A program made the translations under genes and the position numbers. 10,820 nucleotides of DNA from an uncultured Lachnospiraceae bacterium (GTDB taxonomy: Bacteria > Bacillota_A > Clostridia > Lachnospirales > Lachnospiraceae): the NCBI GenBank assembly GCA_947178085.1, contig CAMWWS010000058.1, positions 1-10,820 of the forward strand, read 5' to 3'. The stretch's first letter is position 1. Every line of letters begins with the position of its first letter. The notes beneath the pieces are model-generated. The model made no database searches, was not told the DNA's origin, and saw only the letters and a program-made list of their open reading frames with translations. Shown in pieces: positions 1 through 5,277 of the stretch.

Positions 1-54
1 TAGAGCGCCGCCCTGTCACGGCGGAGGTCGTGGGTTCGAACCCCATCCGGGTCG
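1..54 (+). tRNA. tRNA-Asp (GUC), 5' part missing
   Basis: The 3' part of a tRNA. The anticodon stem is CCGCC/GGCGG (8-12 and 20-24) around the loop CTGTCAC, giving anticodon GTC at 15-17, which reads Asp codons. The T arm at 30-46 has the canonical TTCGAAC loop. The acceptor 3' strand is CCGGGTC at 47-53, with G54 as the discriminator base, typical of tRNA-Asp. CCA is not encoded. The acceptor 5' strand and most of the D arm lie before the window. It heads a same-strand cluster with the Val and Leu tRNAs. Confidence 0.95.
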
Positions 55-96
55 TAAGAAAAATTGTGTTACATTTTTTCTCTTAGGTAATAGACC

Positions 97-150
97 GACA
101 AATTTGCTCGGCAAATTTGTCACAGTTAATTTGCGAAGCAAATTTACTGT
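97..150. repeat. Two adjacent hairpins with a shared core between tRNA-Asp and tRNA-Val
   Basis: Hairpin 1 (97-121) pairs GACAAATTTGC with GCAAATTTGTC around a 3-nt loop, 11 perfect pairs. Hairpin 2 (122-150) has ACAGT, one T-T mismatch and AATTTGC on the left arm and the matching right arm, around the loop GAA. Both contain the core AATTTGC/GCAAATT, so they look like two diverged copies of one palindromic unit. No long T tract follows, and hairpin 2 ends one base before tRNA-Val, so they are more likely processing signals or a dispersed repeat than terminators. That role is inferred. Confidence 0.7.
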
Positions 151-151
151 T

Positions 152-224
152 GGGATCTTAGCTCAGCTGGGAGAGCATCTGCCTTACAAGCAGAGGGTCA
201 TAGGTTCGAGCCCTATAGGTCCCA
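152..224 (+). tRNA. tRNA-Val (UAC)
   Basis: A complete 73-nt tRNA. The acceptor GGGATCT (152-158) pairs with AGGTCCC (217-223), with one G-U pair and discriminator A224. The anticodon stem TCTGC/GCAGA surrounds the loop CTTACAA, giving TAC at 185-187. The T loop is TTCGAGC. CCA is not encoded. It lies between the Asp and Leu tRNAs on the same strand; 225-275 after it holds only a 12-bp palindrome (CCGCATATGCGG, 229-240) and a small imperfect stem-loop, possibly RNA-processing structure. Confidence 0.97.
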
Positions 225-275
225 CTAGCCGCATATGCGGAATGAATGGTGTCCGTATTCGGCATCACATACTAA

Positions 276-359
276 GCAGGTATGGTGGAATAGGCAGACA
301 CAAGAGACTTAAAATCTCTCGGGGGCGACTCCGTGCCGGTTCAAGTCCGGCTACCTGCA
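276..359 (+). tRNA. tRNA-Leu (UAA)
   Basis: A complete 84-nt class II tRNA with a long variable arm. The acceptor GCAGGTA (276-282) pairs with TACCTGC (352-358), discriminator A359. The anticodon stem AGAGA/TCTCT (303-307 and 315-319) surrounds the loop CTTAAAA with anticodon TAA at 310-312. The T loop is TTCAAGT. CCA is not encoded. It is the last gene of the cluster before a terminator. Confidence 0.97.
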
Positions 360-372
360 TTACTTTATGAAT

Positions 373-417
373 GAATCCACAAATTCAGCCGTATGCTGAT
401 GTGGGTTCTTTTTCTTT
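373..417 (+). terminator. Rho-independent terminator of the tRNA cluster
   Basis: An outer stem GAATCCACA/TGTGGGTTC (373-381 and 400-408, one G-U pair) and an inner stem TCAGC/GCTGA are closed by a short loop and followed by a T-rich run, TTCTTTTTCTTT, at 406-417. It lies 13 bases behind tRNA-Leu and separates the tRNA transcript from the toxin-antitoxin module. Confidence 0.85.
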
Positions 418-447
418 AATTAAAAATATATAAAAAGGTTAAGTTTC

Positions 448-476
448 TTGACATATTAGAGAAAATTACATACAAT
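448..476 (+). promoter_or_regulatory. Sigma-A-type promoter of the toxin-antitoxin operon
   Basis: A perfect -35 box TTGACA (448-453), a 17-bp spacer and a -10 box TACAAT (471-476, 5 of 6 consensus). Transcription should start near 482-484, leaving a leader of about 60 nt before the antitoxin start. Confidence 0.85.
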
Positions 477-486
477 AAACCCAGAT

Positions 487-502
487 ACCAAGAAACCAAG
501 AA
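487..502 (+). repeat. Tandem 8-bp direct repeat, candidate operator
   Basis: ACCAAGAA occurs twice with no gap (487-494 and 495-502), just downstream of the predicted transcription start of the toxin-antitoxin operon. Type II antitoxins commonly repress their own promoter, so this is a plausible binding site for the AbrB-like antitoxin. The position is seen; the role is inferred. Confidence 0.4.
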
Positions 503-543
503 TATTATTTCTTTGTTTTGCATATGATAAGGAGGGCATGGAA

Positions 544-924
544 ATGCCGACAGCAATAATGAGAGGCAGTATACCAATGGAAATGAAAAAGGTGAGAATC
601 TCCGCAAAACGTCAGATAACAATTCCGCAGAAATTTTTTAGCATGCTGGGATTTGATACAGAAGCGGAGTGTATGGTACGTGGTAATGAATTGGTAATCC
701 GTCCTGTGAAAGCAAATACAGGAGGAGAATTTGCGGAACAAATACTGACGGAACTGATTTCGCAGGGATATAGTGGGAACGAGCTGCTTGAACGTTTCAA
801 GAAGGCGCAGAAAGAAGTACGGCCGGCTGTGGAAGCGATGCTTGTGGAGGCAGAACGCGTGGCAGATTCAAAGTCAGGCTATGTAACATATGATGATGTT
901 TTTGATACGGAGGAAGAAGAATGA
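544..924 (+). CDS. AbrB/SpoVT-type antitoxin
   Basis: A protein of 126 aa. Residues about 11-50 form a swapped-hairpin AbrB/MazE/SpoVT DNA-binding domain: KKVRISAKRQITIPQKFF is the classic beta-strand signature, followed by a second strand ending in ELVIRPVK. The remaining ~75 residues are charged and helical and probably bind and neutralise the toxin. ATG 544 is chosen over ATG 538 because GGAGGG (531-536) leaves 7 bases before 544 but only 1 before 538; ATG 577, right at the domain, lacks a good ribosome binding site. The stop overlaps the toxin start by 4 bases (ATGA), so the two are translationally coupled. Pairing of an AbrB-type antitoxin with a RelE/ParE-type toxin is known in Firmicutes. 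As in other type II modules, it probably binds its own promoter. Confidence 0.85.
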   Translation: MPTAIMRGSIPMEMKKVRISAKRQITIPQKFFSMLGFDTEAECMVRGNELVIRPVKANTGGEFAEQILTELISQGYSGNELLERFKKAQKEVRPAVEAMLVEAERVADSKSGYVTYDDVFDTEEEE

Positions 925-1217
925 CAGAAGTGCGTTTTCTTCCGCCTGCGGCTAAATTTATTAAGAAATTAAAAGACAAAAAGTTAAAGATGCTGTATCA
1001 GGAAGCAGTTGATAAAATCAGGGAGAATCATACGGTTGGTGAAGCCAAGACGGGAGATTTGGCCGGGGTGTATGGGTATGATATTTATTATAATAAGACA
1101 AATTATGAACTGGCATATACTGTAGAGTACTTGGAGAATAAGGTTATCGTTGTAATTATGGCAGGAACCAGAGAAAATTTTTATGATCAGCTGAAGCAGT
1201 ATATGAGAAATGCATAA
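921..1217 (+). CDS. RelE/ParE-superfamily toxin
   Basis: A 98-aa basic protein. It starts with FLPPAAKFIKKLKDKKL, the usual first strand and helix of RelE/ParE toxins, has a middle region about gene products and turnover (AKTGDLAGVYGYDI), and ends with the beta strand VIVVIMAGTRENFYDQL, a common end motif of this superfamily. The length is typical. ATG 921 overlaps the antitoxin stop, and GGAGG at 909-913 gives 7-nt spacing. Whether it acts as a ribosome-dependent mRNA interferase (RelE-like) or on gyrase (ParE-like) cannot be told from the sequence. Assignment to the superfamily is firm; toxicity is inferred from the gene pair. Confidence 0.82.
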   Translation: MTEVRFLPPAAKFIKKLKDKKLKMLYQEAVDKIRENHTVGEAKTGDLAGVYGYDIYYNKTNYELAYTVEYLENKVIVVIMAGTRENFYDQLKQYMRNA

Positions 1218-1218
1218 T

Positions 1219-1259
1219 TAACATATGCTCATTTGCCTAAGGCGGGTGAGCATATGTTA
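1219..1259. terminator. Long hairpin behind the toxin gene, possible terminator
   Basis: A 13-bp perfect stem (1219-1231 with 1247-1259) continues inward through six more pairs, three of them G-U, to a 3-nt loop, 19 pairs in all. It starts 2 bases after the toxin stop. Only TATATT follows, so the T tract is weak. It may terminate partially, or protect the 3' end of the toxin mRNA while letting some transcription through to the next gene, which has no clear promoter of its own. Confidence 0.6.
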
Positions 1260-1299
1260 TATTACTTAGAAACAAATAAGATGAAAGGAAACGATACAT

Positions 1300-1653
1300 A
1301 TGGAAGAACGTCTGAAAAGCTATATTGCCGCGATGGAGAGAATGTCCGAATCATGGGAAAAAGAAAGCGGAATGATGATGGATGAACAAGAGAAAAACAG
1401 ACAGATGGAAGATTTGCTGATACAGATTGGTTTTTTCCAGCATGAGAGGCTGGTGCATCTGATTGTGACGGTAACATTCGCCTTGCTTACCATGCTTGCG
1501 ATATTGGGAGTGATACTTGAGCCGCAGCCGGCGTTATTCATATTGATTTTATTATTGGTAGTGCTGTTAGTACCTTATATACGCCATTATTATATTCTGG
1601 AAAACGGGGTACAGAAGCTGTATAAGTATTATGATGAGTTGATGAAATTATAA
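1300..1653 (+). CDS. Small two-span membrane protein, unknown family
   Basis: A protein of 117 aa. The first ~48 residues are charged, hydrophilic and probably helical or coiled-coil (many Met, Glu and Lys). Two hydrophobic segments follow, about residues 50-70 and 76-97, separated by the short turn EPQP. A short tail ends in YKYYDELMKL. The topology would be a hairpin with both ends on the same side, probably the cytoplasm. AAAGGA (1284-1289) lies 10 bases before the ATG. No family is recognised. No convincing promoter lies between it and the hairpin ending at 1259, so it may depend on read-through from the toxin-antitoxin operon. It ends one base before the 3' end of the - strand tRNA-Gly. 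Confidence 0.72.
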   Translation: MEERLKSYIAAMERMSESWEKESGMMMDEQEKNRQMEDLLIQIGFFQHERLVHLIVTVTFALLTMLAILGVILEPQPALFILILLLVVLLVPYIRHYYILENGVQKLYKYYDELMKL

Positions 1654-1654
1654 A

Positions 1655-1725
1655 AGCAGGATACGGGAGTCGAACCCGCCTCCTCGGCTTGGGAAGCCGA
1701 TGTACTACCGATGTACTAATCCTGC
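1655..1725 (-). tRNA. tRNA-Gly (CCC)
   Basis: A complete 71-nt tRNA on the - strand. The acceptor GCAGGAT pairs with ATCCTGC, with discriminator T (complement of 1655), the usual base for tRNA-Gly. The anticodon stem TCGGC/GCCGA surrounds TTCCCAA, giving CCC. The T loop is TTCGACT. The D arm is compact (GTAC/GTAC). CCA is not encoded. No strong promoter is seen upstream (1726-1800). Its 3' end is one base from the stop of the convergent membrane-protein gene, and no hairpin terminator is seen on its own strand before that gene. Confidence 0.96.
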
Positions 1726-1762
1726 ATATTTATATCCATAGAAGCGATAAAAGTATTACCAC

Positions 1763-1795
1763 AAGCTCAGGCAGTCAAGCCTGAGCTTATTATAT
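1763..1795. terminator. 10-bp hairpin between tRNA-Gly and the SPFH operon
   Basis: A perfect stem AAGCTCAGGC/GCCTGAGCTT (1763-1772 and 1779-1788) with a 6-nt loop. On the + strand it is followed by ATTATATCATT, a poor T tract. It could terminate + strand transcription that has passed through the small membrane-protein gene and the tRNA-Gly region, insulating the SPFH promoter. It also lies 38 bases upstream of tRNA-Gly on the opposite strand, so a regulatory role there is possible. Confidence 0.5.
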
Positions 1796-1849
1796 CATTA
1801 AACAGAACAAAAGAAAAGGAAAAACTTTTTAAATATTTAATGAATGTAC

Positions 1850-1887
1850 TTGACAAAATCTATCAATATGATATCATGATGATATCA
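1850..1887 (+). promoter_or_regulatory. Promoter of the SPFH operon with twin TGATATCA palindromes
   Basis: The -35 box is TTGACA (1850-1855), then a 16-bp spacer and the -10 box TATCAT (1872-1877). The -10 region is embedded in a perfect inverted repeat, GATATCAT-G-ATGATATC (1870-1886). The same sequence can be read as two copies of the 8-bp palindrome TGATATCA at 1869-1876 and 1880-1887, 11 bp apart, so both face the same side of the helix. A dimeric repressor bound here would block RNA polymerase. The repressor is not identified. Confidence 0.75.
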
Positions 1888-1928
1888 AAAAGAAAAGACT
1901 TACGTAATGAGGAAGGGGTAGGTATATT

Positions 1929-2978
1929 ATGGAAGAGAAAATTTTAACGGGAAAGAAAAACGGAATGCTGGTAATGCTTGGTATTATAGCATTATATATA
2001 CTGGCGATTGCGGGTATTATTACATGTGCGATAGGACTGGAAGCTTCATCGAGTGCGGGACACACTAATCCTTTATTTGTGGTACTATTAGTTATTTGTA
2101 TAATTGCAGTAGTGTTTGGATGGATACCTCTGTGCGGACTGCATGTGCTAAAGCCGCAGGAAGCATTGGTTCTGACATTATTCGGAAAATATATCGGAAC
2201 GTTGAAGGAGGATGGGTTCTACTTTGTAAATCCATTCTGTGCCAGTATAAATCCTGCTGCCAAGACAAAGCTGAGTCAGAGCGGCGACGTGAATCCGGGT
2301 TCGGGTTCTCTGGGTTCTATACTGACGATACAAGGTTCGGGAGGTACGGTGGATGTTGTTACAAATAATAAAATTTCCTTAAAAGTAATGACGCTTAACA
2401 ATAACAGACAGAAAATCAATGATTGTCTGGGAAATCCTGTAGAAATAGGAATAGCTGTGACATGGCGTATCGTAGATACGGCGAAGGCAGTATTCAATGT
2501 AGATAATTATAAGGAATTTTTATCACTGCAATGCGACAGTGCACTTAGAAATATTGTACGTATATATCCGTATGATGTTGCACCGAATGTTGATACGACA
2601 GGTGACGGCGTGGCTGACGAAGGAAGCCTCCGCGGTTCCAGTGAGATTGTTGCCGGAAGGATAAGGGACGAGATTCAGGAGCGCGTAGATGAAGCCGGGA
2701 TAGAGATAATTGAGGCGAGAATCACTTATCTGGCTTATGCACCGGAAATCGCAGCGGTTATGCTGCAGAGGCAGCAGGCGTCAGCTATAATCGATGCCAG
2801 AAAGATGATAGTAGACGGTGCGGTCGGTATGGTCGAGATGGCATTGGAGCGATTGAATGAAAAGAATACAGTAGTATTGGATGAAGAGCGCAAGGCGGCA
2901 ATGGTATCTAATCTTCTGGTAGTATTATGCGGAAATCATGACGCACAGCCGGTTGTAAATTCCGGAAGTCTTTATTAG
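1929..2978 (+). CDS. SPFH/Band 7 domain membrane protein
   Basis: A protein of 349 aa. Two transmembrane segments lie near residues 12-36 and 48-70, followed by a cytoplasmic SPFH/Band 7 (stomatin/prohibitin/flotillin) domain from GLHVLKPQEALVLTLFGKY (about 71) to about residue 285. Strongly recognisable stretches are GIEIIEARITYLAYAPEIA and MLQRQQASAIIDARKMIVDGA, the C-terminal part of this domain in the clostridial subfamily, then a helical region. SPFH proteins build large membrane-attached oligomers that organise membrane microdomains and often modulate proteases or stress responses. A segment near residues 222-233 (DTTGDGVADEGS) looks like an inserted Ca-binding-type loop. A purine-rich ribosome binding site (1909-1918) lies about 10 bases before the ATG. 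First gene of a five-gene operon. Confidence 0.92.
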   Translation: MEEKILTGKKNGMLVMLGIIALYILAIAGIITCAIGLEASSSAGHTNPLFVVLLVICIIAVVFGWIPLCGLHVLKPQEALVLTLFGKYIGTLKEDGFYFVNPFCASINPAAKTKLSQSGDVNPGSGSLGSILTIQGSGGTVDVVTNNKISLKVMTLNNNRQKINDCLGNPVEIGIAVTWRIVDTAKAVFNVDNYKEFLSLQCDSALRNIVRIYPYDVAPNVDTTGDGVADEGSLRGSSEIVAGRIRDEIQERVDEAGIEIIEARITYLAYAPEIAAVMLQRQQASAIIDARKMIVDGAVGMVEMALERLNEKNTVVLDEERKAAMVSNLLVVLCGNHDAQPVVNSGSLY

Positions 2979-3052
2979 TAAGTGTATAGGTTGAGTAGGT
3001 ATGGAGTTAAGGCGATAACTGCTACTGCCATATGAAAGGAAAATAGATAAGT

Positions 3053-3256
3053 ATGGGTGATTCGGGCAAGAAACAGATACCGTTAAGGCTTTCTTCCAAA
3101 TTATATGATGCTATCGCCGCATGGGCGGAGGACGATTTCCGTTCTGTGAACGGACAGATTGAATATCTTCTCACAGAATGCGTGCGGCAGCGTAAGAAAA
3201 ACGGTAAATATGTTTCTGATGAAATTGATGTGCCGCCGGAACTTGATATAAAGTAG
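3053..3256 (+). CDS. Arc-like ribbon-helix-helix DNA-binding protein
   Basis: A 67-aa protein. [20 protein letters not shown] followed by [14 protein letters not shown] fits an Arc/MetJ-type ribbon-helix-helix fold: an N-terminal strand with alternating polar residues for major-groove contact (K-Q-P-R, about 5-11), helix A and helix B. The tail is short and charged. Such a protein next to an SPFH gene is a recurring arrangement in Firmicutes. It lies 74 bases after the SPFH stop, with GAAAGGA (3034-3040) upstream at a long spacing of 12. It is a candidate for binding the TGATATCA sites in the operon promoter, which is inference. A role in assembling or guiding the SPFH complex is equally possible. 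Confidence 0.85.
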   Translation: MGDSGKKQIPLRLSSKLYDAIAAWAEDDFRSVNGQIEYLLTECVRQRKKNGKYVSDEIDVPPELDIK

Positions 3257-3300
3257 AAGTATTAAGCTCCAACGTCGGGGAAGAAAGGAGAAGGAGATAT

Positions 3301-3537
3301 ATGAATCATGGAAAGAAGATGATAGCGCCAATAGTAGTTGCGGCTATAATTATTATCATAATTGCTTCTTATATAAGGGTTGCATTATTTCTGGCGTATA
3401 TAACCGGCATTCCCATGATAGTCAGGATTGTGATAATAGCGGTACCGCTTATTCTGGCGGCTGTGATGTTTGGCGTATTAATTAGCAGAATAAAGGAGAT
3501 TAAAGGAGGAGAAGAAGATGATCTTAGTCAATACTGA
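3301..3537 (+). CDS. Small two-span membrane protein of the SPFH operon
   Basis: A 78-aa protein with a basic start (MNHGKK) and two hydrophobic segments, about residues 8-33 (very Ile-rich) and 39-61, then a short charged tail (RIKEIKGGEEDD). No family is recognised. AAAGGAG (3284-3290) and a second AAGGAG (3291-3296) precede the ATG. The last 20 bases overlap the start of the YbjQ gene in another frame, so the two are probably translationally coupled. Its place between SPFH partners suggests it acts in or next to the SPFH membrane complex. Confidence 0.78.
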   Translation: MNHGKKMIAPIVVAAIIIIIIASYIRVALFLAYITGIPMIVRIVIIAVPLILAAVMFGVLISRIKEIKGGEEDDLSQY

Positions 3538-3829
3538 TTACATTAGCGGAAAGGAATTGGAGATGCTGGGAATGGTAAAAGGCAGCACGATTCAGTCCAA
3601 GAATATCGGAAGAGATATTACGCAGGGATTCAAAACATTGGTGGGCGGAGAGTTAAAGGCGTACACCGAAATGATGAATGATGCAAGGGCGCTTGCCACG
3701 AAGCGTATGGCGGAAGAAGCGGCGGCAATGGGAGCGGATGCGGTTGTCAATATACGATATGCATCTTCGGCAGTTATGCAGGGAGCGGCAGAGGTAATGG
3801 CATATGGTACTGCCGTAAAATTCAAATAA
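3518..3829 (+). CDS. YbjQ-family protein (UPF0145, heavy-metal-binding-like)
   Basis: A 103-aa protein covering a complete YbjQ domain. Features are an N-terminal strand (MILVNTDYISGKELEMLGMVKG), the G-x-E-LKAYTEMMNDAR segment around residue 46, the helix ATKRMAEEAAAMGADAVVNIRY, and the end SAVMQGAAEVMAYGTAVKF, where the last strand carries the family's signature Gly-Thr-Ala-Val. YbjQ proteins form pentameric rings and are of unknown function; the 'heavy-metal-binding' name is from structure annotation and not from proof. AAAGGAGG (3502-3509) sits 8 bases before the ATG, inside the upstream gene. Coupling to SPFH suggests a soluble partner of the membrane complex. Confidence 0.9.
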   Translation: MILVNTDYISGKELEMLGMVKGSTIQSKNIGRDITQGFKTLVGGELKAYTEMMNDARALATKRMAEEAAAMGADAVVNIRYASSAVMQGAAEVMAYGTAVKFK

Positions 3830-3853
3830 TAAGATGCGAGGGTGAGTAGAGCT

Positions 3854-4408
3854 ATGGACGGGCAAAAAGGCGGATATTTTCAGGCAGCACTTTCAGACTT
3901 TATGTTTGATGTAGCGGCGGGCGGCGCAATCAGACATCTGACTGACAGGGGGCACTCCGTAGAGCAGATTATGAAGGAGCTGGATTATCCGGTTGCCCGT
4001 TCCAAGGTTGAAAAAGCAGTATACAGGCATCTTGTAGAATCAGGTATATTGATGTCAAAACTGCCGGCGGAAAGTGAAAAAATACGGGTACATCATTTAC
4101 AGACGGATGCAGAGAAGGATAGAAATAAATTTAAAACATCATTAGTTAAGCATATTGAAAAATATGGGGAGAAAAACTCATATATGGAGTGTCCTTTCGG
4201 ATTATGGATGAAGGATGATGAAAAGAAGCTGAATCAGGTGATGACAGTACTTAGCTCCAGAGAGAAGGAATACATTCTTGGTATAAAATGGGAGCATAAT
4301 ATAATGTATCACAGATTGAATGACCGAATGCGTGAAATAGCCATGAAACTGGTAACTTATGCAGGAGAGGAGTGGAAGTTTTTCTTTATTTGCAATGAAC
4401 TAATGTAA
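3854..4408 (+). CDS. Uncharacterised soluble protein, last gene of the SPFH operon
   Basis: A 184-aa soluble protein with no signal peptide or membrane segment. The N-terminal third (FMFDVAAGGAIRHLTDRG, then SVEQIMKELDYPVARSKVEKAVYRHL) reads as a helical DNA-binding-like or adaptor fold; 'EQIMKELDYPVARSKVEKAV' resembles a helix-turn-helix by pattern only. The C-terminal part is helical with many Lys, Glu and Met. ATG 3854 is preferred to the GTG at 3842, because the site GAGGGTGA (3838-3845) is 8 bases before the ATG and overlaps the GTG. It begins 24 bases after the YbjQ stop and belongs to the same transcript. No known family is assigned. A promoter directly after its stop marks the operon end. 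Confidence 0.75.
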   Translation: MDGQKGGYFQAALSDFMFDVAAGGAIRHLTDRGHSVEQIMKELDYPVARSKVEKAVYRHLVESGILMSKLPAESEKIRVHHLQTDAEKDRNKFKTSLVKHIEKYGEKNSYMECPFGLWMKDDEKKLNQVMTVLSSREKEYILGIKWEHNIMYHRLNDRMREIAMKLVTYAGEEWKFFFICNELM

Positions 4409-4437
4409 TTGACTTTTATTAACAGTCATGCTAATAT
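4409..4437 (+). promoter_or_regulatory. Promoter of the DUF4352-like lipoprotein gene
   Basis: The -35 box TTGACT (4409-4414) begins directly after the stop codon of the preceding gene, followed by a 17-bp spacer and the -10 box TAATAT (4432-4437). Both boxes match the sigma-A consensus at 4-5 of 6 positions. The predicted leader is about 35 nt. Confidence 0.8.
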
Positions 4438-4478
4438 ATCTTACGAATGACAAATGTATATAGTACGGAGGAAATATT

Positions 4479-5153
4479 ATGAAAAAAATTACTACACTTT
4501 TATTGACAGCGTTACTGGTTGCTGCGCTTGCAGGCTGTGGTATGCCGGGACTTGACGGCAATAGTACTTCGAGGACTCCTGAAGATATTTTTGCAGGGAG
4601 AGATTCAACAATTTCCGATGATTCAAAAGATTCAGATGACTCAAAAGATACTGATGATTCGAAAGATACTGATACGTATACTGCTCCGGAAGCGGGATAT
4701 CCTGATGAATACGGATATGCGGAAGGAACTTATGGCGATAAAATGCATACTGCCTTTTTCGAATATACCGTGAACAGCGCATATCTTTGCGATGAGTATG
4801 AAGGTTATGAGCCTTCGGAAGGAAATACGTTTTTAGTGGCGGATGTAACGGTACATAATCCATATACAAACACTGTTCCTATGTACGATACGGATTTTCA
4901 GGTACAGTGGGATTCAGATGCTGCTGATGCATTTGGTTATCCTATTACCGCTTATATGGATGAGGGTGCGGATATAAGTGATAGTATGCTTCCGCAGACA
5001 TACGAAGTGAGAAGATTTGAAGATCGCAACGGTATTCTGGTGTATGAAGTGCCTGAGGGAGAAAAGTATTTCTCTATTTCTTACTTAGAGATTTATGATG
5101 ATGACTCTGAAGGTAATGTTTTCTTTGTATACTTTAGCGCTGATTACAAATAA
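4479..5153 (+). CDS. Lipoprotein with a DUF4352-like (Ig-like) domain
   Basis: A 224-aa protein. A type II signal peptide ends in the lipobox LAGC, Cys20 being the lipidated residue. A disordered acidic linker follows, with three units of the 6-aa repeat DDSKD(S/T) encoded by an 18-bp tandem repeat (about 4616-4672). The folded part starts around residue 90 (FFEYTVNSAYLC) and carries the pattern of the DUF4352 / telomeric-repeat-binding-factor-2-like extracellular domain: NTFLVADVTVHNPYTN, then PMYDTDFQVQW, and a beta-rich end. These domains are Ig-like, extracellular and of unclear role. GGAGG (4467-4471) is 7 bases before the ATG. Monocistronic between its own promoter and terminator. Anchored outside on the cytoplasmic membrane. 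Confidence 0.85.
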   Translation: MKKITTLLLTALLVAALAGCGMPGLDGNSTSRTPEDIFAGRDSTISDDSKDSDDSKDTDDSKDTDTYTAPEAGYPDEYGYAEGTYGDKMHTAFFEYTVNSAYLCDEYEGYEPSEGNTFLVADVTVHNPYTNTVPMYDTDFQVQWDSDAADAFGYPITAYMDEGADISDSMLPQTYEVRRFEDRNGILVYEVPEGEKYFSISYLEIYDDDSEGNVFFVYFSADYK

Positions 5154-5170
5154 AAAAGTTGTAAATACAT

Positions 5171-5213
5171 TCCCATGATTTTCTGTAAAGAAGGTCATGG
5201 GATTTTTATTTTT
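5171..5213 (+). terminator. Rho-independent terminator of the lipoprotein gene
   Basis: An 8-bp stem TCCCATGA/TCATGGGA (5171-5178 and 5195-5202) continues inward through six more pairs with two G-U to a 4-nt loop, followed by TTTTTATTTTT (5203-5213). It begins 17 bases after the stop codon. Confidence 0.92.
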
Positions 5214-5277
5214 AGGTAGAAAAAGGATATAATTCGTGGTATTATGTATATATTCTAGTTATTAAAGGAGAGATATT

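Noticed and set aside
104..370. An 88-codon open frame across the tRNA cluster
   Set aside because: It is explained by tRNA-Val and tRNA-Leu, which it covers, and has no ribosome binding site.
538..543. ATG 538 as the antitoxin start
   Set aside because: GGAGGG ends at 536, only one base away; ATG 544 in the same frame has the normal 7-base spacing.
3842..3853. GTG 3842 as the start of the last gene of the SPFH operon
   Set aside because: The GTG lies inside the ribosome binding site GAGGGTGA; ATG 3854 is correctly spaced.
4492..4869. A 125-codon open frame on the - strand inside the DUF4352-like lipoprotein gene
   Set aside because: It is a shadow of the acidic, repetitive + strand gene, has unusual composition (Tyr, His, Leu rich) and no ribosome binding site.
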